Source of the DNA: Terribacillus halophilus
Lineage (GTDB): Bacteria > Bacillota > Bacilli > Bacillales > Amphibacillaceae
DNA length: 64,000 bases
NCBI RefSeq assembly: GCF_900101385.1
Contig: NZ_FMZB01000002.1
Coordinates: 1-64,000, forward strand
Direction of reading: 5' to 3'
A program made the translations under genes and the position numbers. The notes under the pieces were generated by a model that was given only the letters and a program-made list of their open reading frames with translations, had not been told where the DNA came from and searched no databases. Below, piece by piece: positions 8,962-17,675 of this stretch. The first letter of the stretch is position 1; every line of letters begins with the position of its first letter.

Positions 8962-9393
8962 TTAATTGCCGAATAAAAGTTCCGCCAAGCGTTTTCCAAA
9001 TATCACGACTACTCCGGAACCAGCCCCAAGCAGGGAAATGACACTGATGAAGATAGCACCTTTGACACGCAGCTTTTCCTTTTTGAATGTGGAATTCGAT
9101 TCGAGTTCCTGTATCTTTCTTTCCTGTTCGTACAGTCTCTCCATGATCTGATCCTGCGCATCCATTTGCTTTTCCAGTGTAACAGCCATTCTTCCTGTAT
9201 GACCGTCAATGTTTTCAAGCCACTTTCCCAACGGCAGCAGCCTCTCATTAATGCTGACCAAGTCTTCCCTGATGCCATCGATATCCCGTTGAAAATCCTC
9301 CCGTAGCTTTAGCTGCATTTCCAGGAGCTCCGTACGCAAGATGTGCTCATTATTATTTGCGGGTCCCAAACTTCCCTGCCCCTTTCTGCGCAT
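8962..9393 (-). CDS. Hypothetical coiled-coil protein with C-terminal membrane anchor
   Basis: A 143-aa protein. A charged N-terminal ~95 residues are predicted to form a long coiled coil (LLEMQLKLREDFQRDIDGIREDL...QMDAQDQIMERLYEQERKIQELE cut by short breaks). One hydrophobic helix follows (GAIFISVISLLGAGSGVVVIF), then a short tail. The arrangement resembles small phage-holin-like or XhlA-type membrane-tethered proteins, but no lysis genes are nearby, so I do not assign a function. AAGGGG precedes the ATG. Confidence 0.65.
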   Translation of the reverse strand: MRRKGQGSLGPANNNEHILRTELLEMQLKLREDFQRDIDGIREDLVSINERLLPLGKWLENIDGHTGRMAVTLEKQMDAQDQIMERLYEQERKIQELESNSTFKKEKLRVKGAIFISVISLLGAGSGVVVIFGKRLAELLFGN

Positions 9394-9460
9394 CCTGCCC
9401 CTTCCAGTTTCATACTATGCATGTACTTTCGTGTCCGATTGTGTCCGCACTTGTAGGGCT

Positions 9461-10711
9461 TTAAACCACCTTTTGTTCCGCTTCAAGTTTCCTGATATCC
9501 AGATTAGGCGTAATCATATACAAAATGAAAGTCCCTGCAAGACCAATCATAGTGAGCAAGATACCCATTGTGATGGAGGACAGGAAACCGCTGAGCGTGA
9601 CTGTCAATGAAACGATCAACATCGATAAATTATACTGAAGCGCCCCGAATGCCATGTACGCACTGCGTTTATCGTCAGGCGGAATCGCCGCCATATAAGA
9701 CTGTTCTACTGGAACCCGGAACACCTCCCCGATTGTAAGGACTGCCATCATAATGAACAGCACCCAGATATCATTCGAGAATGTCAGGGCTGCATAACCC
9801 ATCGTAAAAATAAGGCAGCTGGAAACAAGCACCACTCTATCTTTCATTCCGACAATGAGTTTGGCAGCAAACAAGGCAAGCAAGGCTACCAGAATCGTAT
9901 TCTCGCTCCGCAAAAGCCCCATCATTTTCACGCCATCCACTTCCCAGAACAGGAACTTTTGAGTCGGCATCTCTTCAGCCAGCCGGATACCAATATAGCT
10001 TGTCAGCTGGAATTCCATACTTAAGACCAGGATTCCCCCCGCGATGAACCAGACAAACAATCTATCCCGCATAACGGACTGATAAGTGCCAAAAATCTGG
10101 GTGATGTGCTGGAATGGTTTGATTTCCACTTTCTCTGGAAAATGTGTCTCCGTAATATAAAAGTAGACAACGAACAACGTCGCTGCCGCTGCGATCGTCA
10201 GTGCCATGAATAATTCGAATAGATAGTTCTCAAACATGAAGGCACCGGCGATTCCACCTAAAGCGATGGATAAGTTACTCGCCCAATAGCCGATGGAATA
10301 AATCAGCCGTCGCTGATCTGGCGTACTGACGTCAATCAGCATGGCATCATTGGCAGGTCCTGCAAGTCCCCAGCAAATGCTGTTCAGCATGATCATGCTG
10401 TATGTAATCTCAGGTGACTCGAACCATGGTGAATTACTTACCATCATCGTGAAAAATGCCACCAGCCTGAGCGCTTCAGCTAGCAGCATAATCTTACGCC
10501 GTCCGAACAAATCACTGAAATAACCGCCGATCAAGGACATCCCGATTCCGACGAATACATTGACGAGCAGCAGCAGCCCCGCTACTTTAGCCCCGAAATG
10601 CATTGCCAGATAGATAGTCATGAAGGGCGTCACCATACTGCCGATCAAGCTGGAAACGAAGGATTCCACAAGCCTTATCTTTATATTTGGATGAAAATCC
10701 CGAAATCGCAT
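9461..10711 (-). CDS. MFS drug/metabolite exporter
   Basis: About 416 aa with roughly 12 membrane helices and the MFS motif between helices 2 and 3 (GGYFSDLFGRRKIMLLAE). The ATG at 10711 (MRFRDFHPN) is preferred because GGGGG lies 6 nt upstream; the TTG at 10729 would overlap that site. A substrate is not deducible; the sequence is of the general DHA1 multidrug type. It stands alone, with no adjacent regulator. Confidence 0.82.
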   Translation of the reverse strand: MRFRDFHPNIKIRLVESFVSSLIGSMVTPFMTIYLAMHFGAKVAGLLLLVNVFVGIGMSLIGGYFSDLFGRRKIMLLAEALRLVAFFTMMVSNSPWFESPEITYSMIMLNSICWGLAGPANDAMLIDVSTPDQRRLIYSIGYWASNLSIALGGIAGAFMFENYLFELFMALTIAAAATLFVVYFYITETHFPEKVEIKPFQHITQIFGTYQSVMRDRLFVWFIAGGILVLSMEFQLTSYIGIRLAEEMPTQKFLFWEVDGVKMMGLLRSENTILVALLALFAAKLIVGMKDRVVLVSSCLIFTMGYAALTFSNDIWVLFIMMAVLTIGEVFRVPVEQSYMAAIPPDDKRSAYMAFGALQYNLSMLIVSLTVTLSGFLSSITMGILLTMIGLAGTFILYMITPNLDIRKLEAEQKVV

Positions 10712-10778
10712 CGAATTCCCCCTTTTCAATATTTTCTAATTATATAGATATCTTACAAGAAATTCCATGGGTATCTAA

Positions 10779-10816
10779 ATAAAAAATGACCTCCAGGCTA
10801 AAAGCCAGAGGTCATT
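10779..10816 (-). terminator. Terminator of the esterase gene
   Basis: On the minus strand: AATGACCTCTGGCT TTT AGCCTGGAGGTCATT followed by a T run. The stem begins inside the esterase stop-codon region. Confidence 0.8.
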
Positions 10817-11777
10817 CCGAATGTGTGCGAAGGAAATCGATCATATGATCGAAGCTGTATTGCGCTTCATCCAAATATAATTTCCGCTGATATTCATGTC
10901 CAGCAGCTGGATGGGAAGTGTCGAAGAACATCCTTTCCACCTCTACTCCGATCGAATCCAATGCATCTGCCATCTCTACACTTTGCGGATGCAGTTTATC
11001 GGACTCTCCAGATGAAATGAAGGCAGGAGGGTAATCCGGCGTAATCTGGAACACTGGTGACATATCCCGCAGACGCGGATCACTGTTAAAATTCTTATTA
11101 CCGGTATAAGACCAAAGAAATGTCGTCATATTATTGAAGCCTGTCTGCTGCGCCTGTTCCAGATTCAAGACGCCATTATAAAGCAGAACACCCTTAAGTT
11201 GGTCCGACTGGAGCGCCGAGTTCTCGCCAACGACCGATTCAGTAGTTGGATTGGTCGCCATGGCCGCAACCATGCCCGCAAGATTCGCCCCCGCTGAGCC
11301 TCCGCCGACAAAGACCTGCTCTGTATCGCCGTGGTAACGCGGTGCTTCCCGCAGCGCAAAACCGATCGCATCATTCAATTGATAGAGCTGAGCCGGAAAA
11401 GTATATTCCGGTGCCAGTCCATAATTCACGTTCACAACCAGGTAACCTTTTGAGGCTATCCACATGGTGAAGGGATTCTGAGCATCCTTGTCACCGCCGA
11501 TCCATCCGCCGCCATGGATATAGATGACGATCGGAAGTGTGCCTTGGTCATCTTCTGGATAATAAAAATCCAATCTGCCATCATAGTTTTCGGTTGGATA
11601 GACAATATCTTTCACAGCAACGACATTATCCGGGTAAGGAACATCCGGTTGTTTATCACTTTGATCAATTGCCATAAAAGCTCTAATCTCAGAGGAAAAG
11701 AGACTGCCGATAAGGAGCAGGATACCAATTGCCAACAGGATGGCTCCCGGTATCCATACTCTTTTTCTCCGCAACAT
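10812..11777 (-). CDS. Membrane-anchored alpha/beta-hydrolase (BD-FAE/esterase-lipase type)
   Basis: A 321-aa hydrolase. An N-terminal hydrophobic anchor (residues ~8-28) places the catalytic domain outside the membrane. The oxyanion motif HGGGWIGGD and nucleophile motif GGSAGANLAG (Ser) are clear. A C-terminal Asp in SGESDKLHP and a His in AAGHEYQRKL complete the likely triad. The family cleaves short-chain esters, but the natural substrate is unknown. The start follows GAGGGGAGGAAAG. It lies 49 nt upstream (in window coordinates) of the end of the FAD oxidoreductase and could be cotranscribed with it. Confidence 0.85.
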   Translation of the reverse strand: MLRRKRVWIPGAILLAIGILLLIGSLFSSEIRAFMAIDQSDKQPDVPYPDNVVAVKDIVYPTENYDGRLDFYYPEDDQGTLPIVIYIHGGGWIGGDKDAQNPFTMWIASKGYLVVNVNYGLAPEYTFPAQLYQLNDAIGFALREAPRYHGDTEQVFVGGGSAGANLAGMVAAMATNPTTESVVGENSALQSDQLKGVLLYNGVLNLEQAQQTGFNNMTTFLWSYTGNKNFNSDPRLRDMSPVFQITPDYPPAFISSGESDKLHPQSVEMADALDSIGVEVERMFFDTSHPAAGHEYQRKLYLDEAQYSFDHMIDFLRTHSE

Positions 11778-11826
11778 ACTTTCTCTTTCCTCCCCTCTGT
11801 CCGCTCATACGCTGTTCCATTTTAGC

Positions 11827-12927
11827 TTATAACAAATAGGCTGCAATATCCACGCCTTCGGTCTGTCCAAGTATTGCCTCCGCTACCAACTTACCGGAAT
11901 ATGGAGCAAGATTCAGACCAGCAGGGCCAAATCCCGCTGCTAAATGAAGTCCTGTCACATCCTTCACCGGACCAAGGATTGGATAAGGATTTGGACCCGC
12001 AGGGCGCAGGCCGACACGGAATTCTGCCACTTCTTCATTCGCAAGGCCTGGTGCGACTTTCAATGCCTCCCGCACTACTTCCTGCATGCCGGCAGCCGTT
12101 AGTTTCGTATCATAGCCTGATCCCACTTCCCTCGTTGCGCCTGCGACGACTTTCCCGCCATCGAAACCGAGTAAATAATGGCTGCTTTTCGGCAGAATGA
12201 CCGGCCAATTGCTTGTATCGGCGTCCACCTGCATATGCATGATCTGGCCTTTCTGTGGTTCGACCGGCAGCTTAAGGCCGATTGGTTCCAACAGGTTATT
12301 AATCCAAGCACCTGCTGCTGCAATGATCGCATCCGCTTTGATTGTCTCATCACCGACACGCACACCGGATACTTTGTTGTTTCCTTCATGAAGCAATTCC
12401 CCTGCTCCTTGAATATACCGAACGCCGTGTTTTTCTCCTGCATCAAGCAATGCCTGCAGCAGCTGACGCCCGTCCACACGTGCTGCACCTTCCAGATAGA
12501 GAGCTGTCATGTCTTCCCGCAATGGCGGGAATTTCTCTCTCGCTTCTTCTGCACTCAATCTCTTGATTTCCCCGATTTCTGGTGTCTCAACCCGCTGTTT
12601 ATAAGCGAGTTTTTCCAGTTCATCCAGCCGTTTCTCACTGGCACTCACATATAAGGCCCCGACTTGCTTGTAGCTGACATCTGTCTGACCGTCCTCTTTC
12701 AGCAGCTCCAGCAGCTTCGGATAATAAAGCGCCCCCGCTTTAGCCAATGTAAAATAAGGCTTGATCCGAACACGTTTGGACAGCCACGGAGAAATGATAC
12801 CCGCACCGGCTGCCGTAGCCTGCCCTTTCGCTTTTGAATCGATGATCGTCACTTTCTTCCCGGCCCTCGCCAGATGATAGGCTGCGCTTGCTCCAGCTAT
12901 ACCTCCGCCGACTACTGCAATATGCAT
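11827..12927 (-). CDS. FAD-dependent oxidoreductase, DAO/glycine-oxidase type
   Basis: A 366-aa flavoenzyme of the D-amino-acid oxidase superfamily. The Rossmann ADP-binding motif is at the N-terminus (VVGGGIAGASAAYHLARAG). The C-terminal FAD-contacting segment is LHLAAGFGPAGLNLAPYSGKL. It oxidises a secondary or primary amine (glycine, sarcosine or D-amino acid), but the exact substrate cannot be read. It resembles B. subtilis YurR in size and motifs. It is divergent from pepT, with GGGGGAAG before the ATG. Confidence 0.85.
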   Translation of the reverse strand: MHIAVVGGGIAGASAAYHLARAGKKVTIIDSKAKGQATAAGAGIISPWLSKRVRIKPYFTLAKAGALYYPKLLELLKEDGQTDVSYKQVGALYVSASEKRLDELEKLAYKQRVETPEIGEIKRLSAEEAREKFPPLREDMTALYLEGAARVDGRQLLQALLDAGEKHGVRYIQGAGELLHEGNNKVSGVRVGDETIKADAIIAAAGAWINNLLEPIGLKLPVEPQKGQIMHMQVDADTSNWPVILPKSSHYLLGFDGGKVVAGATREVGSGYDTKLTAAGMQEVVREALKVAPGLANEEVAEFRVGLRPAGPNPYPILGPVKDVTGLHLAAGFGPAGLNLAPYSGKLVAEAILGQTEGVDIAAYLL

Positions 12928-13037
12928 AACACTTCCCCCAGTTTCGTTTTCTCCCTATTATACACACATGCTGCAACTGTTTCAGGATGGACCTTTCGTG
13001 CTACACTAGAAACATAAACTTCAAGGAGATGAAGATA

Positions 13038-14273
13038 ATGAAGCACACATTGATCGACCGTCTTACTACATATGCAAAAGTGGATACACAATCCAATGAA
13101 GACATCGAAACGACTCCTTCCACTCCCGGTCAGCTTGAGCTCGCCAATATGCTAGTCGATGAGCTGAAACAAATCGGCATGGAAGAAGTGACGATCGATG
13201 AGAATGGCTATGTAATGGCGACACTGCCGGCAACAACCGACAAAGACGTTCCAGTCATCGGGTTCATGGCCCACGTCGATACAGCGACGGATTTCACTGG
13301 AAAGAATGTCAACCCGCAAGTTATCGAAAACTTTGATGGAAATGATATCACCCTTAATAAAGAGCTTGATGTCGTCCTTTCGGCAGCTGAGTTTCCTGAA
13401 TTGCCTGGCTACAAAGGGCATACTTTGATGACGACTGACGGCACAACACTTCTTGGTGCCGATAACAAAGCCGGCATCGCAGAAATCATGACTGCAATGG
13501 AATATTTGATTCAGCATCCGGAGATCAAGCACGGCAAAATCCGCGTCGCCTTCACACCCGATGAAGAGATAGGCCGGGGACCGCATAAATTCGATGTCGA
13601 TGCTTTCGGTGCAACTTACGCTTACACAATGGATGGCGGTCCACTGGGCGAATTGGAGTATGAAAACTTCAATGGTGCCCAAGCGAAAATCACATTCAAC
13701 GGTAACAACGTGCATCCGGGTACAGCCAAGAACAAAATGGTCAACAGTATGAAAATCGCTATGGAATTCCATGCCAAGATACCTGATGATGAAGCACCGG
13801 AATATACGGAAGACCGCGAAGGTTTCTTCCATCTGCTTTCTTTCCAAGGAGATGTCGAGCAGACAAAACTGCAATATATTTTGCGTGATCATGATCGAGA
13901 CAAATTCGAAGCGAAAAAAGCTTTGTTCGAAGAAATCGCTGCGGAAATAAAAGCAGCATACGGAGACAAAAGCATCGAACTGGATATGCGTGACCAATAT
14001 TACAACATGCGCGAAAAAATAGAACCAGTCATGGAAATCGTCGATATTGCATCTGACGCAATGAAGCACCTTGATATCGAACCTGTGATCAAGCCCATCC
14101 GCGGTGCAACAGACGGCTCCCAGATTTCTTACATGGGATTGCCGACACCGAACGTCTTTACAGGCGGCGAAAACTATCATGGTAAATTTGAATACATCTC
14201 CGTCGACAATATGGAAAAAGCGACAAAAGTTATCATCGAAATTGCAAAACTTTTCGAGCAACAGGCCAAGTAA
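13038..14273 (+). CDS. pepT: Tripeptide aminopeptidase PepT
   Basis: A 411-aa M20B dizinc peptidase releasing N-terminal residues from tripeptides in the cytoplasm. Metal and catalytic motifs are visible: [48 protein letters not shown] and near the end [12 protein letters not shown] start at ATG 13038 (MKHTLIDRL), 6-7 nt after AAGGAGATGAA; an upstream in-frame extension lacks a ribosome site. Single gene. Confidence 0.95.
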   Translation: MKHTLIDRLTTYAKVDTQSNEDIETTPSTPGQLELANMLVDELKQIGMEEVTIDENGYVMATLPATTDKDVPVIGFMAHVDTATDFTGKNVNPQVIENFDGNDITLNKELDVVLSAAEFPELPGYKGHTLMTTDGTTLLGADNKAGIAEIMTAMEYLIQHPEIKHGKIRVAFTPDEEIGRGPHKFDVDAFGATYAYTMDGGPLGELEYENFNGAQAKITFNGNNVHPGTAKNKMVNSMKIAMEFHAKIPDDEAPEYTEDREGFFHLLSFQGDVEQTKLQYILRDHDRDKFEAKKALFEEIAAEIKAAYGDKSIELDMRDQYYNMREKIEPVMEIVDIASDAMKHLDIEPVIKPIRGATDGSQISYMGLPTPNVFTGGENYHGKFEYISVDNMEKATKVIIEIAKLFEQQAK

Positions 14274-14277
14274 ATAT

Positions 14278-14298
14278 GGAGCCGGGGTTTCCGGCTCC
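14278..14298 (+). terminator. Possible terminator hairpin after pepT
   Basis: Stem GGAGCCGG / CCGGCTCC with a 5-nt loop. The following T tract is weak, and the mhqR promoter begins only 8 nt later. Confidence 0.55.
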
Positions 14299-14305
14299 TC
14301 CATTA

Positions 14306-14350
14306 TTGACATTCTGATGATAATTGCATATAATTATCTCGAATTCGAGA
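14306..14350 (+). promoter_or_regulatory. mhqR-mhqD promoter with MhqR operator
   Basis: A perfect sigma-A promoter: TTGACA (14306-14311), 17 nt, TATAAT (14329-14334). Immediately downstream, over the expected start of transcription, is the perfect palindrome TCTCGAATTCGAGA (14337-14350). This matches the MhqR operator known from B. subtilis (ATCTCGAATTCGAGAT-type). Binding there would block initiation, giving autorepression relieved by quinones. Confidence 0.88.
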
Positions 14351-14371
14351 CAAAAAGGAAGCGTGAAAGCT

Positions 14372-14824
14372 ATGGCAACAGACAACGTAGGCTTATCGTT
14401 AAAGCTATTCATTGTATTGACAAGGGCTCTCCAGTCCATCAAAAAACGGATCGAGGAAGACATCAAGAAGCAAGGGATCAATTTAACGGAATTCGCTGTG
14501 CTGGAACTTTTATTCCATAAAGGAGATCAGCCGATCCAAAAAATCGGCAGTAAAGTTTTATTATCCAGCAGCAGTATCTCGTATGTAGTGGATCGCCTAG
14601 TCCAAAAAGAGATGATCAGAAGACGTCCCTGCCCAGAGGATCGACGCATTACATTTGCCACTTTGACAGATAAGGGCCGTGCATTCATGGAGGACTACTT
14701 CCCGAAACATGAACAAGCGATCCATGGCATTCTGGCAGGCCTTGACGATGATGAAAAAGCGCAAGTCATCGAGCATATCAAAACACTGGGATTATATGCC
14801 GAGGGTACTTCTACCAATAAATAA
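14372..14824 (+). CDS. mhqR: MarR-family repressor MhqR
   Basis: A 150-aa winged-helix dimeric repressor: IQKIGSKVLLSSSSISYVVDRLVQKEMI recognition region followed by the wing RRPCPEDRRITFATLTDKG. In B. subtilis MhqR controls methylhydroquinone and catechol detoxification genes. The pairing with mhqD and the operator upstream support the same role. ATG 14372 is used, with AAGGAAG about 8 nt upstream. mhqD follows 14 nt later. Confidence 0.88.
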   Translation: MATDNVGLSLKLFIVLTRALQSIKKRIEEDIKKQGINLTEFAVLELLFHKGDQPIQKIGSKVLLSSSSISYVVDRLVQKEMIRRRPCPEDRRITFATLTDKGRAFMEDYFPKHEQAIHGILAGLDDDEKAQVIEHIKTLGLYAEGTSTNK

Positions 14825-14838
14825 AAGGAGGAATAAAT

Positions 14839-15444
14839 ATGATTCATGTATTTAAGGCAGCCAAACAAGCAAACAAACCGACCTTTCTATTGCTGCACGG
14901 TACTGGCGGTACAGAAAAAGATCTGATACCGCTGGCTGATATGATTGATCCAGAGGCAGCTGTTTTGAGCGTCCGCGGAAACGTCTCCGAACATGGTATG
15001 CCCCGCTTCTTCAAGCGTCTGGCAGAAGGTGTCTTTGATGAAGAGGATTTGATTTTCCGTACCGGAGAGCTGCGTGATTTCCTTGATGAAGCAGCTGAAA
15101 AATATGAATTCGATCGTGATAATATTATTGCAATCGGCTATTCCAACGGTGCCAATATTGCAGCAAGCCTGCTCTACCATTTCAGCGATTCGCTAAAAGG
15201 AGCGATTCTGCATCATCCGATGGTGCCTAGACGAAATATCACACTTGCCAAGCAGCAAGGAACACCTATCTTCATCACTGCAGGCGACAATGATCCGATT
15301 TGCCCGAGATCCGAAGCAATCGAGCTTGAGCAAATGCTGCGTGAAGCTGGTGCTGACGCATCCATTCACTGGGAAAGCAATGGACACAGCCTCACCCATA
15401 CAGAAGTCCAAGCAGCAGCGGAGTGGTATCGTAAACATTTTTGA
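14839..15444 (+). CDS. mhqD: Hydrolase MhqD (carboxylesterase/phospholipase-like)
   Basis: A 201-aa small alpha/beta-hydrolase of the carboxylesterase-2 family. It has LLLHGTGGTEKDL (oxyanion region), nucleophile GYSNGANIAAS, and acid and His in TAGDNDPICP and SNGHSLTHTE. In the MhqR regulon such enzymes protect against hydroquinones; the precise substrate is unknown. It is translated from AAAGGAGGA and is the second gene of the mhqR operon. Confidence 0.88.
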   Translation: MIHVFKAAKQANKPTFLLLHGTGGTEKDLIPLADMIDPEAAVLSVRGNVSEHGMPRFFKRLAEGVFDEEDLIFRTGELRDFLDEAAEKYEFDRDNIIAIGYSNGANIAASLLYHFSDSLKGAILHHPMVPRRNITLAKQQGTPIFITAGDNDPICPRSEAIELEQMLREAGADASIHWESNGHSLTHTEVQAAAEWYRKHF

Positions 15445-15480
15445 GAGGCTTGAACCATAATAATTTGACTAAATAAATGG

Positions 15481-15533
15481 CCGAACTAAGATGCAAAATG
15501 TTCCATGAATAGTTGCACTTGTTCGGCTTTTTC
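15481..15533 (+). terminator. Terminator of the mhqRD operon
   Basis: Stem GCCGAAC...GTTCGGC with additional inner pairing ATGCAA/TTGCA, followed by TTTTT. Confidence 0.7.
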
Positions 15534-15691
15534 TGACACTGCAGCAAAGCATTCCATCCGGCAGAATACTTCACAATGGAGCCTCTTCCTTCTTACCGAA
15601 ACACTGAGCCGTAATTTTGTGGCTATTATTACTTTTTTATGTCTTTCCTTCTTTTGTTTAAACAAGTGCTCACCAATGTATATTCACAATA

Positions 15692-15700
15692 TGGTATAAT
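15692..15700 (+). promoter_or_regulatory. Extended -10 promoter for the 67-aa membrane protein
   Basis: TGG TATAAT, an extended -10 element in the 323-nt gap after mhqD. No good -35 is present, as is common for extended -10 promoters. The rest of the gap holds only the mhqD terminator. Confidence 0.5.
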
Positions 15701-15767
15701 TTATCAAAAATGAAAGAAATTTTTAACCAGATGCAGCAGCTTCGTTTAAGCAGGAAGGGGATTTACA

Positions 15768-15971
15768 TTGAATAGAGCATATAATACATTTACTATAATC
15801 TTTAATAGCCTTTTGGTATTATTCTCCTTAGGAGTCATATGTACATCTTTAATAGGATGGAATGAACTAGACAGATCACTACTTTATCTTCTGCTAGGTA
15901 TAGCTATATTTGTCGGTCGTTTGGCCTCGATTATAAAAACATACAAGCAACAAAGACACACATCACATTGA
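15768..15971 (+). CDS. Small two-helix membrane protein, hypothetical
   Basis: 67 aa, TTG start preceded by GGAAGGGG. Two hydrophobic segments (FTIIFNSLLVLFSLGVICTSL and LLYLLLGIAIFVGRLASII) end in a basic tail. It has its own promoter and a strong downstream terminator, which supports a real gene. Function not recognised. Confidence 0.6.
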   Translation: MNRAYNTFTIIFNSLLVLFSLGVICTSLIGWNELDRSLLYLLLGIAIFVGRLASIIKTYKQQRHTSH

Positions 15972-15994
15972 ATCCACTTTTCAAGGTTAGAGAA

Positions 15995-16030
15995 AACAGA
16001 GCCTGCGCACACAATGCGCAGGCTCTGTTT
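15995..16030. terminator. Bidirectional terminator
   Basis: AAACAGAGCCTGCGCA / TGCGCAGGCTCTGTTT, a perfect 16-bp stem between the converging small membrane protein and aldehyde dehydrogenase genes. Confidence 0.88.
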
Positions 16031-17513
16031 ATTCCATCCCGATCCAAACACTCTTCACTTCGGTATAGTTATCCAAAGCATATGAACCCATTTCCCTGCC
16101 GATACCGGATTGTTTATATCCTCCGAATGGAGAAGCTGCATCGAATGCATTATAGCAGTTCACCCACACAGTGCCAGCTCGGAGACGGTTTGCAATATAA
16201 TGTGCCTTTGTAACATCCTGCGTCCATACCCCTGCCGCAAGGCCGTATTCGCTTGCATTTGCGCGGTGAATCAACTCATCCAAATCATCATAAGGCATCG
16301 CCGAAATGACCGGGCCGAAGATTTCCTCTTTGGCAATCGTCATTTCATCACGTACATCGGCAAAGATTGTCGGCGAGACGAAATAGCCTTGCTCCTGCGG
16401 CTTGCTTCCCCCGGTGATGAGCTCTGCGCCTTCACTTCTTCCCTTCTCGATATAGCCAAGCACTCGATCCTGCTGCTCCAATGACACGAGCGGACCAATC
16501 TCTGTATCTGCATGAATACCAGCGCCCTGTTTGATTTTCTCTGCGTGGGATGCCATATCGGCAATCACGTTATCAAATTGCTTTTTCTGGATGAAGACAC
16601 GTGATCCAGCACAGCAAACTTGTCCTTGGTTGAACATGACACCATTCAATGTACCAGGGATCGCCTTGGACAAGTCCGCATCCGGCAATACGATATTCGG
16701 TGACTTACCGCCAAGTTCCAATGTCACCCGCTTCAACGTTTGGGATGCACTTGCCATGATTTGTTTCCCGACACTTGTAGAGCCGGTGAAGGCTATTTTA
16801 TCAACTTGAGGATGATCGACAAGCGGCTGCCCTGCTGTTTCGCCGAATCCAGGCACGATATTGAGAACGCCAGCCGGGAATCCTGCTTCCTCTGCCAATT
16901 CAGCTAAGTATAATGCGGATAATGGCGTCTGCTCAGCCGGCTTCAGTACCACCGTACAGCCAGTGGCCAGCGCCGCGCCTAACTTCCACATCGCCATCAA
17001 GAGCGGGAAATTCCACGGAATGATTTGCCCTACCACACCGAGTGCTTCATGTCTTGTATAGTTGAAATACGGACCATTGACAGGTATTGTCTGTCCGACG
17101 ATTTTTGTCGACCAGCCTGCATAATAGCGCATATGTTCAATCGCCAGCGGAATATCCGCATTTGTCGTTTCCCTGATCGGTTTCCCGTTGTCCAGTGTTT
17201 CGAGCTGGGCCAGTGCATCTGCATGTTCTTCCATCAAGTCGGCCAGCTTGTACATGATACGGCTTCGTTCTGCTGCCGTCATGGTCGACCATGGGCCTGC
17301 ATCAAAAGCTTGGCGGGCTGCTTTCACAGCACGATCGATATCTTCCGCTCCAGCTTCGTAAACCGTTGCCAGCACTTCTCCTGTAGCCGGGTTATACGAC
17401 TCGAATGTCTTCTCCGTTGCACTTGCCACGAACTCTCCATTGATATACAGTTTCTTCGTTCCATTCAAAAAACGCTCCACTTTCTCATGCACACCTGCTG
17501 CTAATTGACTCAT
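16029..17513 (-). CDS. NAD(P)-dependent aldehyde dehydrogenase
   Basis: A 494-aa class I/II aldehyde dehydrogenase oxidising aldehydes to acids. Visible motifs: IIPWNFPLLMAMWK (with catalytic Asn), FTGSTSVGKQIM (cofactor loop), LELGGKSPNIV (catalytic Glu), FNQGQVCCAGSRVFIQ (catalytic Cys) and the C-terminal PFGGYKQSGIGREMG. It is close to DhaS/AldA-type general or betaine-aldehyde-like enzymes; no choline genes are adjacent, so I keep a general name. GAGGAGG precedes the ATG. Confidence 0.92.
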   Translation of the reverse strand: MSQLAAGVHEKVERFLNGTKKLYINGEFVASATEKTFESYNPATGEVLATVYEAGAEDIDRAVKAARQAFDAGPWSTMTAAERSRIMYKLADLMEEHADALAQLETLDNGKPIRETTNADIPLAIEHMRYYAGWSTKIVGQTIPVNGPYFNYTRHEALGVVGQIIPWNFPLLMAMWKLGAALATGCTVVLKPAEQTPLSALYLAELAEEAGFPAGVLNIVPGFGETAGQPLVDHPQVDKIAFTGSTSVGKQIMASASQTLKRVTLELGGKSPNIVLPDADLSKAIPGTLNGVMFNQGQVCCAGSRVFIQKKQFDNVIADMASHAEKIKQGAGIHADTEIGPLVSLEQQDRVLGYIEKGRSEGAELITGGSKPQEQGYFVSPTIFADVRDEMTIAKEEIFGPVISAMPYDDLDELIHRANASEYGLAAGVWTQDVTKAHYIANRLRAGTVWVNCYNAFDAASPFGGYKQSGIGREMGSYALDNYTEVKSVWIGME

Positions 17514-17576
17514 AGAAATCCTCCTCAGATTGTATTCTAGTTTTGTCTAAGCGTCGTGATGCAAGATGACAGTCCC

Positions 17577-17590
17577 AGGAACCGCTTACA
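17577..17590 (-). promoter_or_regulatory. Weak cre-like site upstream of aldehyde dehydrogenase
   Basis: On the minus strand, TGTAAGCGGTTCCT matches 12 of 14 positions of the CcpA box TGWAANCGNTNWCA. The last-half mismatches make it doubtful. Confidence 0.3.
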
Positions 17591-17675
17591 ACTGCTATGG
17601 TAGCACCTTAGCATCTTAGAAAGCAATTGGTAGCATAGAAGAATAGTCCGCTAATTTTCGACATAGAGAAAAGAT

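Noticed and set aside
8962-9393. Phage holin/lysis protein
   Set aside because: The coiled-coil plus anchor layout is similar, but no endolysin or other phage gene is nearby.
12178-12654. 158-codon plus-strand frame inside the FAD oxidoreductase
   Set aside because: Antisense to a complete flavoenzyme with clear motifs; composition is that of a shadow.
13152-14312. 386-codon open frame on the minus strand opposite pepT
   Set aside because: It is the antisense shadow of a well-supported peptidase gene, rich in Cys, Phe and His in a way typical of shadow frames, with no ribosome site.
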